A stretch of 64,000 bases of DNA from Candidozyma auris (GCF_003013715.1 NC_072813.1:1488001-1552000); one strand, 5' to 3'. Positions 31,723 to 41,562 are shown, counted from the first letter of the stretch. Notes: a model not told the origin generated them from the sequence alone. A program made the numbers and translations.

Positions 31723-34656
31723 CTATACGGTGGCAAATGACCTCTTCACAGCCTTCTTCTCCTCATGCTCTCTTTGCTCTGCTTCGTCAATGAACTCCGT
31801 TTCGTGGTGCACCTTCCACTGTGTGCGCTTGAACTTCAACCCTTGCGTGTTGTACCCAAGCTGGTTCGACGCCTTGCTCAATTCGTCTCGAAGCTGCTGC
31901 TTCACCTTCATTAAGTGTGCTTTGATCTTTGCGTCTCGCTGGTTCACCAACTCGTTGGCATTGGTCCTCACAACGAAAAACAACACCTTGCAAATCAACT
32001 GGAGGTTCACAAGATTCTTGGTGATGTTCTCCCTGTTCGTCCAGATCTCCATGAACCTTAATAGCTTGAGTGTGTATGAGAAGGGCATCACAAGTAACGC
32101 ATCCTCAATATGCGCTGACCTAATCTTCGTCATGGTGTGAAGCACATATTCACTGCCGCTCATTCCAAATGCAAGCAAGATCGAGTGTGGCGTGGGTTTT
32201 TGTGGGTTCATAACTCCAGGCTTCTTCGACTTGAACTGCTGCAATTGTAGCTCATACGCTTCAGAGGCATCTAAATCTTCAGTGCCAATGTCAAGAGCTT
32301 CCATAAGCTTTTCTCCAGCCTTGAGAGTCTCTGTGGTCTGCTTGCTGACCTTTTCCACCCCGTCAGTTTGTTCATCATCTTCATCATCGGCTTTGCCTCC
32401 CTTGGTATCAACTGCTTCCAAAGATTCCAAAACTTCATTTTCATAAAGCTCGTCCATCTCCTTTTCTCTTTCTTCCTCCAAGAACACTTGATCATTGGTA
32501 GCACTCCATATTCTGATGGAGTGGTCATGCGATGTAGATACAACGAAAGTGCCGCTTCGACTGACACAAAGCGCCCATACCTCGCTCTGGTGTGCTGGGA
32601 GCTTTTGAATGCACTGGAACTTGTCACCGTCCCAATACTTGATCATACCGTCCTTGCCCGAGGAAAAGAAGTTATGACTATCAGGAATAAAGCGAACGTT
32701 CATGATGGAGTCTTGGTGACCAAAGATCGACCTGTGGCAGTCACCGAAGTCCAAGCCCCAGATTTTGATGTTTTTGTCTGCTGATGATGTGATGATAATC
32801 TTGCTGTCGTAGGAGATGTCAATTGAAAGCACAGGCAACTTATGACCATAGAGTGTCAAGAATAGCTTCAAAGAATCCATGAATACGACTTGAACGTTGT
32901 TATTCAACAAGGAAACGGCAAGAAGACGGGAGTCTGGCGACACACGCACGCACAATACCTCCTCTCCCAACTCAAGTGTTTGAGTGTGCACAAGTTTCAA
33001 TGTAGATACGGTGTTGGCCGTGCCAGCAACCAACTCCTGGCTGACCTTGATGTTCCAAAACTTGACTCGCTTATCGTTACCACCAGTGATCAAGGTCTTT
33101 CCATCTGGCGTGAGGTCCATAGACCATATCGCAGAACGGTTATCGTCAGCTTTGCCGTTAAGTAAAACAGACAGATTCTCGTGAGCTCTTTCCACTCTGT
33201 CCACTAAGGAGGAAGAGGCAAGATCATAAAGCTCCAAGTCTCCACTTTTGAAACCGACTGCTACCAAAGTGCCTCCAGGCAAGAACTTGCAACACAAGGC
33301 ATAACCGCTTTCGAGCGTGAACGTACGTAAAACATTTTCTGTCTTTGTGTTCCATACTTTCAATTCACCATTAGAGGCAGTGGCCAAAAGATGATTGTCC
33401 TCGGAAAGGTCCATGGATCTGATGTCAGTTCTATGACCCTTGTGATCGATTGAGTGTACTTTGACTGAATGAAGCTCTCCGATTTGTGCTTTTTTGACTT
33501 GCTCGGGAAGAGCGATGCTATGATATTCAATGCTGTTGTTTGTTAATGAAAGAAGAAGGTCCATCTTTTTTCTAGATGATTTGACCCACACGCACGATTT
33601 GATTTTTGAGATCGTTCTCAACACTGCAAATGGAGTTATGAGCATACTGATCTCGGACTCTTTGATGGACTGCAAAATTTCGTCTTCCTCAAGACCCTTC
33701 TCCGAAAGTCTCTTTGCCCTCTTTGCAATTCCTTTTTTTATTTCTTCCGGGGAGCGAACCCTGAAAATTTCAGTGGTTCTATCCGCATTTTGCAAGAAGA
33801 ATGCGTCGTACGTATTGCTCGAATCTTTGAGCTGTGTAAACGATATCTCTAGACACCTTTGCTTGCTCTGTTTCTCAAACTCACCTTTACATGTAAGTTT
33901 CTCTCCTTCATCATTGGAGAGATTCAACTCCCATACCTTCACTTGGTCTTTGCTACCACAAGTTATGAGCATGTCTTGCAAAGGGTTCACGCCAAGAGAC
34001 CAGCACTCACCAGAGTGAGCCAAGTGGGTCTCGATGCACTGTTTTGAGGAAGTGTCCCAGAGCTTGATCAAGCCATCCTTGGAGACGCTGACGACGTAGT
34101 CTTCAAACTCATCGTCTTGTTTCGAGCCAGGATCTTCACTTAAGAATGCAATGCCAGTGATCTGACTTTTGTGACCTTTCAACTTGAACAAACCCTCTTC
34201 ACCGACCAAATCCCACATGATGATCGAGGCATCTGCCGAGCCTGAAATCACTCTCGTGCCTGTTCTATCAAATTTCAATGCACTTATCGTGGAACGGTGT
34301 CCTTGAAATGTCACCATCACAGACCCCGATGTCAAGTCCCATACTTTGATGGATCCATCATTGTGGCCTGCTGCCATAATGTTCGTGGGCTCGTGAAACG
34401 CGATAGCGACCACAGTAGCAGGCGGCGAGGAAGTGGGGGCATTGGAAGCGCCCGGAGTCAATCCGTCTTTGAGTCTGGTCAAAAGCTCTCCCGTCTTGAT
34501 GTCCCAAATCAAGATCTCCTCGAGCCCTCCCAGGACGGCTCTTCCCACAGATTTGTTCGACTGCGTGGGAGCCGGCGGGAGCCATAATATATTTGATGTT
34601 CCGCCAATGACACCGAAACAGGCATCTTGCTCGTAACGGTCGTAGGATTTCACCAT
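31723..34656 (-). CDS. DIP2: U3 snoRNP / small-subunit processome WD40 protein Dip2 (Utp12)
   Basis: 977 residues; component of the UTP-B subcomplex that acts in nucleolar 18S pre-rRNA processing. The start MVKSYDRYEQDACFGVI matches the family N-terminus, so the ATG at 34656 is used; the frame upstream is open but begins without ATG. Two WD40 propellers span about 1-690, with repeats such as TRVISGSADASIIMWDL, LLATASNGELKVWN, KIIITSSADKNIKIWGLDFGDCH and GTFVVSTSHDHSIRIWSA. The Utp12 C-terminal helical domain follows (about 800-930: EDALLVMPFSYTLKLLRF). The promoter carries PAC and RRPE-like motifs, as expected for a ribosome-biogenesis gene. Confidence 0.98.
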   Translation of the reverse strand: MVKSYDRYEQDACFGVIGGTSNILWLPPAPTQSNKSVGRAVLGGLEEILIWDIKTGELLTRLKDGLTPGASNAPTSSPPATVVAIAFHEPTNIMAAGHNDGSIKVWDLTSGSVMVTFQGHRSTISALKFDRTGTRVISGSADASIIMWDLVGEEGLFKLKGHKSQITGIAFLSEDPGSKQDDEFEDYVVSVSKDGLIKLWDTSSKQCIETHLAHSGECWSLGVNPLQDMLITCGSKDQVKVWELNLSNDEGEKLTCKGEFEKQSKQRCLEISFTQLKDSSNTYDAFFLQNADRTTEIFRVRSPEEIKKGIAKRAKRLSEKGLEEDEILQSIKESEISMLITPFAVLRTISKIKSCVWVKSSRKKMDLLLSLTNNSIEYHSIALPEQVKKAQIGELHSVKVHSIDHKGHRTDIRSMDLSEDNHLLATASNGELKVWNTKTENVLRTFTLESGYALCCKFLPGGTLVAVGFKSGDLELYDLASSSLVDRVERAHENLSVLLNGKADDNRSAIWSMDLTPDGKTLITGGNDKRVKFWNIKVSQELVAGTANTVSTLKLVHTQTLELGEEVLCVRVSPDSRLLAVSLLNNNVQVVFMDSLKLFLTLYGHKLPVLSIDISYDSKIIITSSADKNIKIWGLDFGDCHRSIFGHQDSIMNVRFIPDSHNFFSSGKDGMIKYWDGDKFQCIQKLPAHQSEVWALCVSRSGTFVVSTSHDHSIRIWSATNDQVFLEEEREKEMDELYENEVLESLEAVDTKGGKADDEDDEQTDGVEKVSKQTTETLKAGEKLMEALDIGTEDLDASEAYELQLQQFKSKKPGVMNPQKPTPHSILLAFGMSGSEYVLHTMTKIRSAHIEDALLVMPFSYTLKLLRFMEIWTNRENITKNLVNLQLICKVLFFVVRTNANELVNQRDAKIKAHLMKVKQQLRDELSKASNQLGYNTQGLKFKRTQWKVHHETEFIDEAEQREHEEKKAVKRSFATV

Positions 34657-34960
34657 GGTTGATGTTCGAGATTTGAGATGGCCTGCTCTATACAATTTTC
34701 AAGGCCCCCACTGCGATGAGGTGCACGTGACCACCTTTACCAGTTTAGCTCGGAAATCTATACCAAGAAGAATGCCGATTTGATAAATTTATAAAAGTTT
34801 ACAGCCGAAAATCAGTGGAGTCGAGTGTGCTCCTTTTTGAAAATTGAAAGATTGTTTTGGCTGTTGTGAGTGTTGCCTATTGGGATACCTCACGCAGGTG
34901 GTGTATAGCACTAACAAGCTGATGAACCAACGAAAGTATGATTTGAAACTATTCAAGAGT
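34657..34960. other. Intergenic: DIP2 promoter and PLB 3' flank
   Basis: About 300 bp containing PAC (34713-34720), a CACGTGA E-box (34724-34730) and an RRPE-like TGAAAATT (34838-34845). No gene. Confidence 0.7.
34713..34845. promoter_or_regulatory. PAC, E-box and RRPE-like motifs in the DIP2 promoter
   Basis: GCGATGAG (PAC) at 34713-34720, CACGTGAC at 34724-34731 and TGAAAATT at 34838-34845, between 57 and 190 nt upstream of the DIP2 ATG. PAC plus RRPE is the established signature of yeast ribosome-biogenesis promoters (bound by Dot6/Tod6 and Stb3), consistent with the gene product. Confidence 0.7.
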
Positions 34961-37126
34961 CTATAGAAGTGAAAGTGTGCCTAGCACAAGTGCCAAGGTA
35001 CCGGCAAAGTCGAGCAGCATTACATTACCTGTTCCTTTTGATGAACTCGAGCCACTAGAGGAGGAGCCCGTCTCAGAGCTAGTCCCACTATTCTGAGAGG
35101 TACCAGCTACCGTGGTGGATTTCGAGGAAGACGTTCTAGCGGTGTTGGAAGTGCCTCCAGAAGTTGTTCTTGTGGCTGCTCCAGATATTACATCGCCAAT
35201 GCTCAGTTGAGGAGTGTCCTTAATGTCACCGGTCCAGCAGTATCTTTCAAAACATCTTTTGCACTCCTTCGACTGTTCCTCATCAAGTCTCTCTTGTTGT
35301 CTTCTAATGATGGCACATCCTACACAGGTAGGCCACTCTCTATCGTTTGTGTAGTTACCGCGAGAGGAAACCTCAAACCCATTCTGAATGATGTTGCGGG
35401 CATCTTCCTCGTCGTAACTCATCTTGTAAGTCGAGAAATTGGAGTTGTGTGAATGAGGGCTGTTGGGCATGTAAACGACAAGTGGAACATCGGTAGCCTT
35501 CCAGCCACTGTCATGGAAAGCAACAAGGTCCGATAAGTTTTTGGCATCGCACCCGAAGAAGACGGGCCTTTCATTGAGACCACCACGGAGGAAGTCTTGA
35601 GTAGAAGGGATATAAGGAAATGGGGTTCCACGTCCTTGTTTTGCAAATTGTCTCAAGAAAGTATGGACAAACGAGGTACCGTTTGGCCAGTTTTGTTCGG
35701 TATCGGCAGAGTTGTCGAACCCAAAGATCACATCAACATTTCTTTCCCTTTGTATAAGTGGGTATAGAGGGACATTTTGTTGATCTTCACCTCCGTCCAC
35801 TAAATGCAAACTGCTGTCGTTGAGTATCAATTCCAGATTGCCAAAGTCTGTTTTGTAGAAAGGGTTCGGCTTGTGAACAGCAATGTCAACCTCGTTCTTC
35901 AGAAGCGGCTTGAGAATCATCTCGATAATTCTTTTAAGCGCCCAGTTGAGATCGGTCCCGGGTAAGCGAAGAAGACCTTGGTTAAAAAGCGACGACAGCG
36001 TACCCATCATAAAACCTGCGTTATCAAAATGAGATATACACTCATCGTTCACAGGCTTGCCTCCCTCAAGCTCACTACCCATGTAGGCGATATTGACGAA
36101 ACTATGAAGACTAGGATCCCATGAACCTAGCTCGTTGGGGGAGATCTCGTACACCGTGGAGTTCTCGTTGATAATTATCGTGTTGGGATTACGCCCGTTG
36201 GCAATCAAAATTGGGTATGGCATCGAATGGTTTTTGTAGCTGTCCAACTCTTTGATTCCACTCCAAGTAAGATTCTCTCCACCACGAGGGTGGGAGTCCT
36301 CGTTGAAGAATTGCAGCGACAATGCTCTCCCCCAAACGTCTGTCAAGGACGTAGGAAAACCAAATTCCTCTTTTCTGTCCAAAGCATCTGAAAGCGCATT
36401 ATAGTAAATCACGTTTCTCACCACATTCAAGCCCGCAGGGTTGAAGATCAGGTCCTCCAAATTCCAGATGCCACTTTTTGGTTCCAAAATGTCTGCCACC
36501 GAGATCCAATCGTTGAGAACAAGCGTACCCACAAGCCAGCCGCCCCCAGAAAGACCCGTGAGGTACGAAGAACTCTGCAAGAGCCCACCCAACCCACTCA
36601 GAGTAGAGTCTTTGTATCTGTTGTCGAGCGCCAAAAGCTCCCCTGCTCCACAGAGCATAGCACGGTACCCGCCACCACTGAAAGCCAACCCTATGGAAAT
36701 ATTGTGCTTATCCTTGTTGTCGTTTATGAATTTTTCAGCGTCAAAGTCTGGGATCTGTGCAACATTGTCCAAGAAATCTATCAAGTTCTCATTGGTGACG
36801 GCATTTCTTTGCAAAATATACTCTGCCTCGGCCTCATTGAGGCTGGAGGCGTTTCGAACAATATCAAAATCCGGACACAGCGTCTGTCTTGGAGCATAGG
36901 CGTAGCCGTTGTCTGTGCTTGTATCCGAGGCGGGGATGCCAAAGGTAGACACTGTCGTAGAGCTTGACTCTGAAGACGAGGAACTCGACTCTGGAGCCGA
37001 GGAACTGGAACTGGAGCTTGAACTGGAACCGGAACTCGAGGAGGTGTCGTCGTCTCCACTGTCAAACGGCCATATTGCTTGGGTGGTGGTTAGAAGCGCC
37101 AACAAGGCACATGCATTCAACCACAT
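34961..37126 (-). CDS. PLB1: Phospholipase B / lysophospholipase, GPI-anchored
   Basis: Secreted enzyme removing both acyl chains of phospholipids and acting on lysophospholipids; 721 residues. Signal peptide at about 1-18 (MWLNACALLALLTTTQAIW), a Ser-rich spacer (about 28-62), then the cytosolic-PLA2-like catalytic domain (about 75-620). Motifs: SGGGYRAM (about 148-155), the nucleophile-type GLSGGGW (about 192-198) and the DGGEDQQNVPLYPL aspartate site near 442. There are many N-X-S/T sites. The tail is Ser/Thr/Gly-rich and ends in a hydrophobic GPI signal (LLDFAGTLALVLGTLSLL). Yeasts usually carry several PLB paralogues, so the number is arbitrary. The product would act at the cell wall and plasma membrane. 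Confidence 0.95.
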   Translation of the reverse strand: MWLNACALLALLTTTQAIWPFDSGDDDTSSSSGSSSSSSSSSSAPESSSSSSESSSTTVSTFGIPASDTSTDNGYAYAPRQTLCPDFDIVRNASSLNEAEAEYILQRNAVTNENLIDFLDNVAQIPDFDAEKFINDNKDKHNISIGLAFSGGGYRAMLCGAGELLALDNRYKDSTLSGLGGLLQSSSYLTGLSGGGWLVGTLVLNDWISVADILEPKSGIWNLEDLIFNPAGLNVVRNVIYYNALSDALDRKEEFGFPTSLTDVWGRALSLQFFNEDSHPRGGENLTWSGIKELDSYKNHSMPYPILIANGRNPNTIIINENSTVYEISPNELGSWDPSLHSFVNIAYMGSELEGGKPVNDECISHFDNAGFMMGTLSSLFNQGLLRLPGTDLNWALKRIIEMILKPLLKNEVDIAVHKPNPFYKTDFGNLELILNDSSLHLVDGGEDQQNVPLYPLIQRERNVDVIFGFDNSADTEQNWPNGTSFVHTFLRQFAKQGRGTPFPYIPSTQDFLRGGLNERPVFFGCDAKNLSDLVAFHDSGWKATDVPLVVYMPNSPHSHNSNFSTYKMSYDEEDARNIIQNGFEVSSRGNYTNDREWPTCVGCAIIRRQQERLDEEQSKECKRCFERYCWTGDIKDTPQLSIGDVISGAATRTTSGGTSNTARTSSSKSTTVAGTSQNSGTSSETGSSSSGSSSSKGTGNVMLLDFAGTLALVLGTLSLL

Positions 37127-38171
37127 TGAGCTGATATCAAAAACCCTTGGGAATTAGAGTTGGTGTCTGAATTGCGAGCTTTTAAACAAGGTTAGGCAAA
37201 AGTTCACTACGGACACGGAGAGGAAATGAAAAATGTATACTAGCGATGTTGCTGCTGCAGAGTCGGCTATGTACATGGCTAACCTTTGCAAGGTGAAATA
37301 GTGCGATTTCCCCAGATGGGGAAGTCCTCACTTGTTTGTGTATATTTAGCACTTTTCGCAGCCACATACTGCTCCATACTTGTTAGAAAGGGCCCTGCCA
37401 AGCTGAAGCAATTATGGCGATTGGAAGACTCGTGATCATAGGCATTTTGAGGGGAAACTTTGCATCCTAGAAATTGCCTGGTGACCTCTCAGACTTATCC
37501 TGGGAAACTCTTGCTTAGAACACTTGCTTCCTGACAATAGCACGGCTAAGCCAAGGGACCCTGAGGCGATCAAGTTCTGCAGCAAGCTCCGGATAATCGC
37601 AATACTTCAGTTTAATTGGAACTGGGGACATATCATCAGAAAGCTTGTTGTGGAGTTGGTGTGATATCACTTGTGGCTCGAGATTCTAAAAAAATCTGTA
37701 AAAGATGATTACTTGGGTGTTCATGATGAACAGAGCAGGTTTAACACAAAATGACAAAACTTCTGGTACTTACTCTACATGATGATCTAAACACAAAAAC
37801 ACTATAATATATCTATTTATACATTTGTCAAGACAAGGCAACTCGTTGCATTCATTGCACTCGTTGCGCTGTTCGTGACAGTATAAAAAAGAGAGCAACA
37901 AACAACAATTTTTTTTTTTTCTAAATTTAAATTCTCTTTTCAAATCAATCAGAGGATCTGTACAAGCGGTGTAATGGTCATCATGACGAATCGTCACTCT
38001 ATTATCGTATATGGTCGTTGTGTGAGTCTATATGCGAAACCTTTTCGGTTTCTCCTCTCTATTGCGAACAGAGCTCTAGGCTTGTTCTACCATATGGACC
38101 GTTCCTCTAAGAGCAGTCTATGTCTAATGTACAGTTTATCCCAAAGTTGTAGCTTGGAGCCAGCGTGGCGC
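37127..38171. other. Intergenic: PLB promoter and 3' flank of the acidic-protein gene
   Basis: About 1.05 kb. No accepted gene. A minus-strand open tail of about 57 codons ending near 37520 has ordinary composition but no start or identifiable partner exon. Local GCATTCATTGCACTCGTTGC-type direct repeats lie at about 37845-37870, and a poly-T run at 37910-37920. Confidence 0.5.
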
Positions 38172-40064
38172 TTACTCGGCCATTTCAACGTCCTCGGTCT
38201 CAGCGACCTTGTCACCATCAGTCATCTCAGGTTCCTCACTCTCAATAGCAATGTCGATCTTGTCAGCGTCCTTGTTCACTTCAACACCCTCGTTGGGAAG
38301 AATCATCTCCAACTCACCATTGGCCAAGAATTTGGCCTTGATCTCGTCGGCCTTGATGATCTTGTCGAAGACGAAGTGCTTTTCAAATTGAATCTCTCTG
38401 TTCTTGAACTCCTTGATGAGGTCCTGAGCGTCCTCGACGACCTCATCCTCTTCGTCAGAGTCGGATTCAGAATCCGATGAGGAAGAAGAAGAGGAAGAAG
38501 AAGATGATGAGTCGGAATCAGACTCGGACTCGGAATCGGACTCGGAATCGGACTCAGACTCAGATGATGAGCTGGACAGCGAAGACGAACTCAGAGAGCC
38601 ATCGGCACTCTCATATTCTTCATCATTTTCGTCATCCTCCTCGGCAACCTCCTCCTCAGCAGCCTTGGCCTCCTTCTCAGCATCAGCAGCTTCGAGAGCC
38701 TCGGCAATTCTGTCAACTTCAGAGATCTCTTCCTCATCATCTTCGGCCTCAACCTCAGACTCCTCGCCGGTGAAGTTGAACTTACCAGTGATCACCAACT
38801 CGTTTTGAGCCTTCTGAAAGTTGATTTTAAGATCTTCCTTGATCAAAGATGGCAACCTAAGGTTCAACTTGTAAGTGTTGTCGTCAAGCTCCACAACCTC
38901 GCAGTCCTTGGAGTTCTTCAAGTCCTTCGTCAAGTCAATAACGTCAAATTCATCGTCGGAGTCGTTAGCTTTAAGCAAGTGTTCGTCGTCAGAGTCGTAT
39001 GCCATCAACTCCTCGTCGGTGGAGTCGTTGTCGCTGTCGTAACGGTCGGGCAAGTCGAATCTGTGTCTGTAGATGGTGATGCCTTCGTCATCAGAGGAGT
39101 CAGAGTCGGAGGTGTAGTCGTCGTAATGTTCAATGTCTTTTGCGTCAATGGCGATATCGTCGTCATCAGAAGATTCGTCATCAGAGGAGTCATAGTCCAG
39201 GCCAACTTCAAAGAAGATGTCGTCGCCGTCGTCATCGCTCAGTGACTGCAAAACAGACTCCTCATCGCTGGACTCGAGTTCTTCAGCAAACGACTGTCTG
39301 ACACCCTCCAACTCATCGGAAGAGTCGATGTCAAGGTCGGTGACGCTGTCGTCGTCGGCCTCGCCCGACAAAAGGTACAAAGTATTCTGGAGGTCCTCGA
39401 GCTCGCTGTCGAATTCAACGTCGATCTCGGATTCAGAGCCAGAGGCCTCGGAAACGTCGGAGCTCAAGTCAGACTCCAGATCGGACTCCAGGTCGGAAGC
39501 AGCCACAAGCAGCAAAGCGGCCTTGTCCAACTCGGAGTCGGAGTCGGAGTCCGAAGCATCCTCGGATCCAGACTCGCTGTCGTAATAGCGCACCAAGTCG
39601 TCGTTGACGTCTCTGAGAGCACCGTCTGCCTCCAAATAGTCCAAGGCTTCTTCGGCAAGAAGGTCATTTACATCAATCACAGAGTCGGCCTCATCATCGC
39701 TTTCGTCACTGTCGTCATCGCTGTTAGCAATGAGGAAAATTTCCTCCATAGCATCGTCATCAGCACCCTCATCATAAATAGACTCAACGTCGTCCTCGTC
39801 GTTGTTGTCGAGGTCAAATTCGTAGACTTCCTCATCTTCATCTGGCGAGGCGCAGACTTCGTATTCGCTCTCAGAGCTACCCTCCTCTTCAGTCTCTGGC
39901 TCCTCAATGTACACTTTACTGTTGGAAGGCTGTGGGTAGTAGTACCTTCTGTGGCCCCCACGGCGGTGGTGAGGGTTGGCTCCTCTTCTTCTAATATTTC
40001 TGTTTGTCCTGCTGCCTCTTGCGCTTCTGAAAGATTTGCTGTTGTATCTCTGCTTGGGCAACAT
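38172..40064 (-). CDS. Very acidic protein with a split alpha-crystallin (Hsp20-like) domain
   Basis: 630 residues, not matched to a named gene. Layout: a basic Arg/Gly/Ser head (1-45, e.g. NRNIRRRGANPHHRRGGHRR), a long Asp/Glu/Ser region (52-385), then half an alpha-crystallin-like domain (about 386-431: TYKLNLRLPSLIKEDLKI then NELVITGKF). An inserted acidic, Ala/Glu-helical and Ser/Glu/Asp low-complexity block follows (about 432-552). The second domain half is 553-594 (REIQFEKHFVFDKI, DEIKAKFLANGELEMILPNEG), and the tail is acidic. The two halves follow the order and signatures of Hsp20 domains (LP-x-KED, then A-x-NG-x-L-x-I-x-LP). Codons 491 and 496 are CTG inside a serine run. The promoter has PAC/RRPE-like motifs. 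Likely a chaperone, perhaps for basic ribosomal or nucleolar proteins; function is inference. Confidence 0.85.
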   Translation of the reverse strand: MLPKQRYNSKSFRSARGSRTNRNIRRRGANPHHRRGGHRRYYYPQPSNSKVYIEEPETEEEGSSESEYEVCASPDEDEEVYEFDLDNNDEDDVESIYDEGADDDAMEEIFLIANSDDDSDESDDEADSVIDVNDLLAEEALDYLEADGALRDVNDDLVRYYDSESGSEDASDSDSDSELDKAALLLVAASDLESDLESDLSSDVSEASGSESEIDVEFDSELEDLQNTLYLLSGEADDDSVTDLDIDSSDELEGVRQSFAEELESSDEESVLQSLSDDDGDDIFFEVGLDYDSSDDESSDDDDIAIDAKDIEHYDDYTSDSDSSDDEGITIYRHRFDLPDRYDSDNDSTDEELMAYDSDDEHLLKANDSDDEFDVIDLTKDLKNSKDCEVVELDDNTYKLNLRLPSLIKEDLKINFQKAQNELVITGKFNFTGEESEVEAEDDEEEISEVDRIAEALEAADAEKEAKAAEEEVAEEDDENDEEYESADGSLSSSSLSSSSSESESDSESDSESESDSDSSSSSSSSSSSSDSESDSDEEDEVVEDAQDLIKEFKNREIQFEKHFVFDKIIKADEIKAKFLANGELEMILPNEGVEVNKDADKIDIAIESEEPEMTDGDKVAETEDVEMAE

Positions 40065-40133
40065 GGTAGAAATTCAGTGAAAAAGATAGTTGGTCAAATG
40101 CAAATAGCGCAGCTGGGGCTTCTTATAGGAACT

Positions 40134-40167
40134 GAAAAAATTGCTGCGAAAAGTGTCCTGCGATGAG
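40134..40167. promoter_or_regulatory. PAC and RRPE-like motifs upstream of the acidic Hsp20-like gene
   Basis: TGAAAAATT at 40134-40142 (RRPE-like) and GCGATGAG at 40160-40167 (PAC, full match) lie 70-103 nt upstream of the ATG at 40064. This is the same motif pair seen before DIP2 in this window. Confidence 0.6.
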
Positions 40168-41311
40168 GTGCGGCGCGAGCGTCTCTTTTTGCCATTACGC
40201 GGTGAGAGTTCTCTCTCGCTGCTGGCAGACCTGTATACCGGGCGTTATGGATGCTTCCAACCAGCTCTCTAACGTTCCAAAGGATTCGGTATATTTCGAT
40301 TGAAATGCACTTTTTTTTTGTTCGTTCGGATGTATGCTGCGGCTGTTGAATGAAGTGTAAGCAAAAGCGTCTCTATGTATGGTCCAAGGAGAAGACTTCC
40401 AAAAAAAGATCAACGGTTTGAGGGTGGCGGCTGGGGCTGGCTAGAAGCTGGTGAGGCAATTTGCAGCCACTTCAATTGGCAGTGTATGAACAGGGAGGAC
40501 CCTTTGGAGTGAGCTCTGATGTGTTTGAAATCTGTAAAGCCTCTATTTCGGTGGCCACATTTGGACTTCCTCGCTTGATATGTGGAATGGTACCTCGGTG
40601 CAATTCCAGCTCTAGCCTGTTATCAATATTGTAGTGATTGCGAAATAGGTGTCTTACGATTGCATGTCAGGGTTATTTCAAGTTGTTAGAGTATAAAGGA
40701 GTACGAGTTGCATGATATTTGCCGGGAGTGGATGATTAGAAAGATTGTCATTGAGCCTCTGAATTGTCGTGAAAATGGTTCTGTTGAGGCATCCAAGTGA
40801 CTGTTGGTTGAGGAGTCAGAGTGAAACGCGGAGCTGGTGAATGTTGCAGCTACCCTATAGAATGCTCTCTGAGAGCTCTAAATCAGAGATTCAGACCAGA
40901 GACTTGGTGAAGATTGGGCCCTTCTTGAACACCCTCAAATTTGGCGGTTCTTTGCGCAAAGTTACACTCCCTGTACTAGACTCATTTATGCAAATTTCCA
41001 AGATGTGTGAGAGAGTGTTTTTTTCCTTCTTTTTCTCAGAAGCTCTCTAACATCACTTCTAAGCGGTCTTCGTGTCGAGTTGCCACAACCCTCTTGGTGC
41101 AAAAGGTGATGCACTTGCACTTGTCCCGTATCAAAGACCATTAAATTGGTTGATTAACAGAGTGAGCCGACAATTCCAATTTTTTTAACGAAGAGAGATT
41201 AATTTCTACCAGGCATCAACCAGAAGGCAATATGTCGGCCAGACTGGGGCATATATCTAAATCAATCAATGTAGGTAGATGGTAGACTGAAGAGTGCACA
41301 GTAACAGGGGG

Positions 41312-41343
41312 TTACCCGGCCGCGGGTGGCGCGACTATATAAG
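41312..41343 (+). promoter_or_regulatory. U2 snRNA promoter: Reb1-like site and TATA box
   Basis: TTACCCG (Reb1-type) at 41312-41318 and TATATAAG at 41336-41343, the latter 39 nt before the inferred U2 5' end. This spacing fits RNA polymerase II initiation in yeast. Confidence 0.65.
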
Positions 41344-41374
41344 AATGATTTTCCCTGCCACCCTTCCTTCCCCA

Positions 41375-41562
41375 ACCAAATCTCTTTGCCATTTGGCTTA
41401 GATCAAGTGTAGTATCTGTTCTTCTCAGTGTAACAGCTGAGACGTCATCATTGATGACTTTACATTATTATGAGATTTTTGGACTTTCCGGGGCCGGGAC
41501 CGATGGGCTTGCTCACACCTGGCTCCACAGTGTCGTTACCATTGCACACCTCGGTTTCTGAC
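41375..41562 (+). ncRNA. LSR1: U2 spliceosomal snRNA
   Basis: RNA of the U2 snRNP, which pairs with the intron branch site and with U6. Conserved blocks in order: a 5' stem I region AUCUCUUUGCC...GGCUUAGAU; AGAUCAAGUGUAGUAUCUGU, containing the branch-site-recognition sequence GUAGUA (41409-41414); stem IIa CUCAG-UGUAACAG-CUGAG; stem IIb GUCAUCA/UGAUGAC; the Sm site AUUUUUGG (41475-41482); a GCUUGCUC loop like human stem III; and a 3' stem-loop near 41527-41552. The 5' end (A41375) and especially the 3' end are estimated by comparison with S. cerevisiae and human U2 from memory. At about 188 nt it is near the human length and far shorter than the 1.2 kb S. cerevisiae RNA. Confidence 0.94.

Larger units (their letters stand above)
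40065..41374. other. Intergenic: promoter of the acidic-protein gene and U2 upstream region
   Basis: About 1.3 kb. Left end carries the PAC/RRPE pair; right end the U2 promoter (41312-41343). The middle shows no gene; a 69-codon frame at 40841-41050 has no family signal. Confidence 0.6.

Noticed and set aside
37520..37690. Minus-strand open tail of about 57 codons ending VPWLSRAIVRKQVF, possibly a second exon
   Set aside because: Looks protein-like, but no ATG upstream in frame, no good donor/branch combination for a first exon, and a frame this long is common by chance.
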